Positions 59,179-64,000 of a DNA stretch of 64,000 bases are shown here, in pieces. The notes under the pieces were generated by a model that was given only the letters and a program-made list of their open reading frames with translations, did not search any database and was not told where the DNA came from. A program made the translations under genes and the position numbers. How positions within the stretch are numbered: the first letter of the stretch is position 1; every line of letters begins with the position of its first letter. Source of the DNA: Epiperipatus broadwayi (lineage: Eukaryota; Onychophora; Udeonychophora; Euonychophora; Peripatidae); contig JAQFVV010006853.1 of assembly GCA_028023455.1 (NCBI GenBank), forward strand, positions 1 through 64,000. Direction: 5' to 3'.

Positions 59179-61389
59179 TGTATTAATTTATAATCATTCT
59201 AATAAAGTAAAAATATATCTCAAAAGTCTTTAAAATTAGGCAAAATATTAAATTCTAATTATTTTAATAACCCAATAATTAATAAATAGTCATTAAATAA
59301 ATATATCTCCTTGAAAATATGTTACAATATTTTTGAAGTAAGTTTTGTTTAATGATTCTAATTGATCTGTATGTGCATAAATATGATATTCACATTCAGA
59401 TTTTATTTTTCTATAAATATTATAATATATGGCTACATATCAGATTTATTTTAATTTGGTTAATAGTCTAAATCTGGGCTCTAAAGTTGGAAAATGAATG
59501 ACAGATTGAAGGTCATTTGCCAAACTGTGTTCTGATTACATTTGACCTAGTCTTCTGTTTGGAAAGTATAGATTGATTTAAATATAGAGAAGAAAGTGGA
59601 ATTTCATTTCTATATATATTAAAGAATGCAAATTGAAAAAAAAAGAGAAAATCTTAAAGTAAGCATCGTATTTCTTAACCATTTAAAAGATGTGATAAAT
59701 CATTTCACATAAATGTAATTTTTTTTTTCTCACTAGAGAATTTTCTTATAAATTTTATGCCTTCAAATAAGAGATCAAAATGTGAATAAAAAGCTGTTGG
59801 AAAAGTGAATTCTTTAAAATGAATGCATTTTTCAAATAATTTTTTTTTAAAAAGTAATTTCTTATTTCTAGTATTATTTCAACTATTTGTTTCATTCAGC
59901 GAACAGTTGGCATTTTTTCTTGTTTCATATATCTGTATTATGAATTAAAGAATGGTTTATTTCTTTTTTTTAAAAAAAAAAAACTTTCTTCTTTTCATCC
60001 ATCATTCCATGATGAACGCATATGACAAAACTATTTGAAACATTTATTTTACCAAAGATATTTCTGTCATTAAACTTTTATGTTAATTTTTTATAAATTC
60101 TACTTGCCTGTCATTATGTACAATTTTTATGTGTTTAAATTAAAGTCATATAATTAATGAACTGTGAAATAAATAGCTGATTTTTTTTCTTTTATTCGAA
60201 CTTAGAACATATTTTAAATTATCAAATGAATACCTAAAAGTAGTAATAGTGAAAACATTACTTTATTGAATTTGAATATTTTAATAAACAACAAATAATA
60301 TTTACCGAGGCTGTAACCTTGAGAATATGCGTGTAAAATGCGATAGTAGGGACCTCTATAGGTGTTTAACCACAAGCTTATGCTATGGAAGAAAATAGTA
60401 AAATGAAGCTATTAAGGTGACTATAAAAACAACCTGATTGTAAAATGTTACTTTAAGACATCTATAATTGAAAAAAAATGTAAACATAGAGTGACTTTAT
60501 AAAAAAAATGTCATGATGAAATGTAATAGGCTTTGGTGGAATCTAATAGAGTGACACACTCTATAAGTCAAGAACCTGGATACAACTCAAATGAGTCACT
60601 GTCTGGTATTTTCTTCTGCTGAAAGTTATTATAAATTTCTAAACAACATTCCATTTGATTATTTATTTATTTAATTATTCAATAGGGTATTATAAATTTA
60701 AGGTGCTTATAAAAAGGTGTGCAATAGTCATATTTTATGTATAGTTAGAAGTGGCACTTTCCTTATAGTATTAAGTTATAGCCTTAAATATATAAGTATT
60801 TAAGCAAATTATTAAATGCTTTAAAAAAGAACTTTTTTTTTTCAAGTACCTGTAACCATTTGTATTAATTCTATTATAAAATGCCTGTTTGAATCATATT
60901 TTTCTTCTCACTTCTTTAGCCAATGATGACCCAATAAATGGTAATTTGATATGGATCTTGAATCCCTAGTATTTGGTTTAAAAATACTGAATTTAAAATG
61001 CCTTATTTTACTAAATGCAATAACCAATAGAAAATTAATATACTTATCTAAAGGAACTGGTTGACACTGTAATAGCATATATTATAATAGCATACAAAAT
61101 TAAACACATATTTTACTGCATTAAACTTCTGGTCTGACAAAATTACATTTAATATAAAAATATACTGACCACTTTATTTGCTCATAAATGTCATCAAGAT
61201 GAAAAATAAAAGAGTTCTGGATAAATTTTAAAGTGGAGATAAGAATATAAGTTTGTGGAATTTTTACAAAAAGGAAATCTAAATATTATGAAGCAATTTT
61301 TTGAAAAGAGCTCTTAGAACAAAAATGCATGCTGAAATGTTAAAATGAAAGTACTGCAGTACAATGATTATTCCACCCTTCTGCTAGAT
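59179..61389. other. AT-rich non-coding sequence
   Basis: No gene or structured repeat is supported. Poly-T and poly-A runs meet at 59964-59983. Confidence 0.5.
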
Positions 61390-62075
61390 TTTAAAAGTGG
61401 GAAAAATCAGTCTTTAGCTTTTGTTGGAGTATTGTGGTAAAAGTTATCAGATAACTATCACATTGCATGGAGATTTGGGTATTGCCATCTCCAGGTCCTT
61501 TGAAGAATAAATATTGTTTGTGAAATGTATGCACAATGAGAGAAGAGAGGTTTACTTTTATACAGGTGGATGATTGCAATATGGTTGAGTTGAGATAAAA
61601 GTGCACCAATTAAAAGAAAATAAAAATATATGTAATATTAGAATGAGTGTTCATACTGCTAAAGTTTGCTAATAATGGAAACAATCAGTTTCTGTCTTGC
61701 ATAAGGATGTAATGGAAGTTGTATAGATATCAATATGGATGTCAAAGTTTGGGAACTGATACCTTTACCTTTCTTGAGGAGTAGTTGTTGTTCATGAGAT
61801 GTGTGCATAGTGAGAGATGGGACTCCAAGTTCTGCACTGGTGACTGGTCTGTATTAAGCTGAAGTTGGGATGAATATGATAATAGGAAAAAAATTAAATT
61901 GTATTAGAGTGCAAAGAATGCCACTTTTTCAGAAGGGATTGAGTGGGCAAAAAGCAATCCCTAGCTTGCATCAGTGTAGTGTGAAAAGGGTTTTTAATTT
62001 TTCAAACATGAATTTCATGTGTTAATACCTTTAGTTCAATTGAAGAGTATTTCAAGATTGTGATGTACTTAACAC
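61390..62075. repeat. Diverged tandem repeat, about 270-bp unit, 2.5 copies
   Basis: Units start near 61395 (AAAAATCAGTCTTTAGCTTT), 61678 (AAACAATCAGTTTCTGTCTT) and 61948 (GCAAAAAGCAATCCCTAGCT). The first two also share GAAATGTATGCACAATGAGA / GAGATGTGTGCATAGTGAGA and the TTTGAAGAATA / CTTGAGGAGTA block about 100 bp into each unit. Identity is low, so the array is old. The minus-strand frame at 61391-61609 is not supported as a gene. Confidence 0.6.
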
Positions 62076-62370
62076 ATACAACTCAGAAGCTAATCATTAT
62101 TAATAACATGTAACACAAAATATTCTTGCAAAATAAAAAAAAAATAAAACTTTCAAGAAATTTAATACTAACAATGGATTGATTTAATCTTTAAAAATAT
62201 ATGAATAAATTTAAGGGCCTTGCAAATTGATTTAAAATATTTAACAGAAACTGATGGTAACTCAGACTGCATGCTTGATGGTACACGCAAATAAAAGTTT
62301 TCCAGTAAATTTTTAAATTACTTTTGTACTTTCTGTCCAACTGCTTTTTGTTAACCATCTCATTTTAATT

Positions 62371-62482
62371 TAACTGGCAATAAGGGTTAGGGTTTTTATT
62401 TTTGTTTTAATTATAATCTTTACACTTAACTCTAACCCTTACTCTAACCTAACTTTAACTCCAACCCCTTATTGCCAGTTGT
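62371..62482. repeat. Small hairpin with telomere-like words
   Basis: AACTGGCAATAAGGGTTAGGG (62372 onward) pairs with CCCCTTATTGCCAGTT near 62465-62480. The right half also carries CTAACCCTTACTCTAACC, degenerate copies of the animal telomere word TTAGGG in complement. Confidence 0.75.
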
Positions 62483-62539
62483 AACCCCATAAAACTGTAT
62501 AATTATTTTTAAACATTTATTTTAGCACTGTTTCTAATT

Positions 62540-62784
62540 GTAATACATTTAATCAGCCATTCAAGCTATTGTGCACTTTTTACGAGTGTTAAATAATAAA
62601 TGAGCACTTTCACTCCCAACACAAGATATAGTATTTAGGAAAGCATTTGGGTTGGATAGAATAAGTGGATTCATTTTATTCTTCCCTAAATACTATATCT
62701 TGTGTTGGGAGTGAAAGTGCTCATTTATTATTTAACACTTGTAAGAAGTGCACAATAGCTTGAATGGATGATTACATGTATTAT
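62540..62784. mobile_element. Near-perfect hairpin MITE-like element
   Basis: Arms of about 100 bp (62540-62640 and 62684-62784) are inverted copies. The inner roughly 60 bp, including AGCACTTTCACTCCCAACAC and its complement, are identical; the outer part has a few changes. The loop is about 43 bp. The high identity implies a young insertion. Transcribed, it would give a long hairpin RNA. Confidence 0.92.
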
Positions 62785-63636
62785 AATTATTTTTATAAAT
62801 GAAAACAAAATAGCTGACAAAAAGTGATTGGATAAAAATATGTAAGTACCATTTTTAATTATGACATGACTGTATATGAAAAAGAAAAAGAATATAATAA
62901 TATTTGAAGAAATTCATTTAGAAAAACTAAATATATGATAAACATATGAATGATATAATTGTGAAATAGCAAAGAAATCTATAAAAAATGCAAATCACAA
63001 AAATTTGAGACAACATTTTAGTATTAGAAAAAAAAATTTCCTGCAATAATAAGAAAAAGTGAAATTATTATTAAAAAAAGGGTTGATATCATGAATTGAG
63101 TGAAAGAGCTTTACAGTAATTTATACAACAATAAAAAGCAAAAAAAAAATGAAGTGCAGTATTTTAAATATAGATGTTAGATATTAAATTACATTTATAA
63201 CATATAGAAGTGCTCTTCTAACCAATAAAATTATTATTGCTATGTTGAAAGAAGTAAGTAATAAAATAAAAAAACAGCCAAATTATACATTAAATGCCTA
63301 AATGATAAATATATCCCAGATGACAAGAAGAATGAAGTGATGATATTGTTTGACCTTTGATATGCCATGTTAACATGTCATGCAATTGGTTGAAGATGTA
63401 ATTTTCACAATAAAATTATAAATGATCCAATGAATTAACATATAAATAAATAAAAAAACAGAAAATGTAGTAATTATAATTAAAAACACTTCTTAAAAGT
63501 AATTAATTTTAAATTTACTTATAAATTTTAAAATTTTAATATTTAAGTGTTAATTTAAAAAATATGTTTCTACTTTTAAATTATTCTACATAAAATTCCC
63601 ATTAAAGTAACATATAATATTTACCAATCATTATTA
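62785..63636. other. AT-rich non-coding sequence
   Basis: Nothing recognisable; several short A-runs. Confidence 0.5.
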
Positions 63637-63910
63637 ATATATATATATATTGTACTGGTCAAAATAGTATGCTCACTTAACAAGATTCAAATCCTAAGCA
63701 AAAGTACCTCGAATCCGATCATGCTCGAGATACACAGGTCTGGAGAAGTCCTGACTTCTAACCTATTTGCCTATTCTTCGAATCTCTGACCCAATGAACA
63801 ACAATTCTGATGACACAGTAAAATTATTTTAAATCTGTGCCCAGAAGCAAAACAAAGCGGTAGAGCATAAGATCAGACTGATGATGATGATCGAGGTCGG
63901 AGTAGCCCAG
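63637..63910. other. TA tract followed by a GC-richer, possibly SINE-derived segment
   Basis: TATATATAT (63638-63650) leads into GTACTGGTCAAAATAG, then AAGATTCAAATCCTAAG (box B-like) and a segment with several CpGs (CTCGAATCCGATCATGCTCG). A GATGATGATGATCG word follows near 63882. It resembles the junctions at 10549 and 24163, which suggests a shared but decayed repeat. No gene is visible before the window ends. Confidence 0.35.
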
Positions 63911-64000
63911 TTATTACATTATTATAGTTATTTATTAATGCTAAGCTCTTAGCTAAAGAAAATAATTCTAAATATTAACTAGAAACTAATAAATTCAACG

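Overview
This is an AT-rich, gene-poor stretch of animal nuclear DNA with no intact protein-coding gene that I can defend. Reasons: no long open frames, abundant microsatellites (TA, AAT, ATT, CA, GAT), tRNA-derived SINEs with retroposition target-site duplications (TSDs), degenerate non-LTR retrotransposons (LINEs), hAT DNA transposons and many foldback (inverted-repeat) elements. The density of tRNA-derived short elements, foldbacks and TA tracts suggests a mollusc, perhaps a cephalopod such as an octopus. That is an inference from repeat style, not from a marker gene.

Layout. 1-5.7 kb: AT-rich sequence, one AAT microsatellite and a doubtful reverse-transcriptase (RT) remnant. 5.7-9.4 kb: a cluster of one repeat family with a monomer of about 415-420 bp, in head-to-tail and inverted copies and bordered by TA tracts. 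10.3-12.5 kb: a LINE 3' end, unidentified coding-like debris and a possible LTR fragment. 15.1-15.7 kb: first copy of a foldback family with a tRNA-like core (other copies at 38.4 and 42.8 kb). 16.6-16.9 kb: the best candidate for a host promoter and first exon. 18.3-18.9 kb: a short hAT element. 20.2-23.1 kb: a degenerate minus-strand LINE with younger insertions in it. 30.3-31.9 kb: a hairpin element, a tRNA-like SINE and a foldback. 34.9-38.8 kb: two tRNA-like SINEs with exact TSDs, a 430-bp T/ATT tract and more foldbacks. 42.7-47.6 kb: a dense foldback zone. 48.66-50.29 kb: a hAT transposon with an exact 8-bp TSD and a broken transposase remnant. 54.9-55.3 kb: a promoter-like CCAAT/E-box cluster. 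55.4-57.1 kb: a second degenerate minus-strand LINE with a YADD box. 58.5-59.2 kb: an inverted pair of a repeat also present at 46 kb. 61.4-62.8 kb: a degenerate tandem repeat, a small hairpin with telomere-like words and a near-perfect hairpin element.

The window is best read as intergenic or intronic sequence built from layers of mobile elements. The most unusual items are (1) a foldback family that holds a tRNA-like pol III promoter core and makes TSDs of about 9-11 bp, and (2) a roughly 415-bp monomer family that occurs at two loci as tandem copies plus an inverted copy, with TA microsatellites joined at the same monomer position at two loci. Long stretches between named features hold AT-rich sequence in which I see nothing specific.
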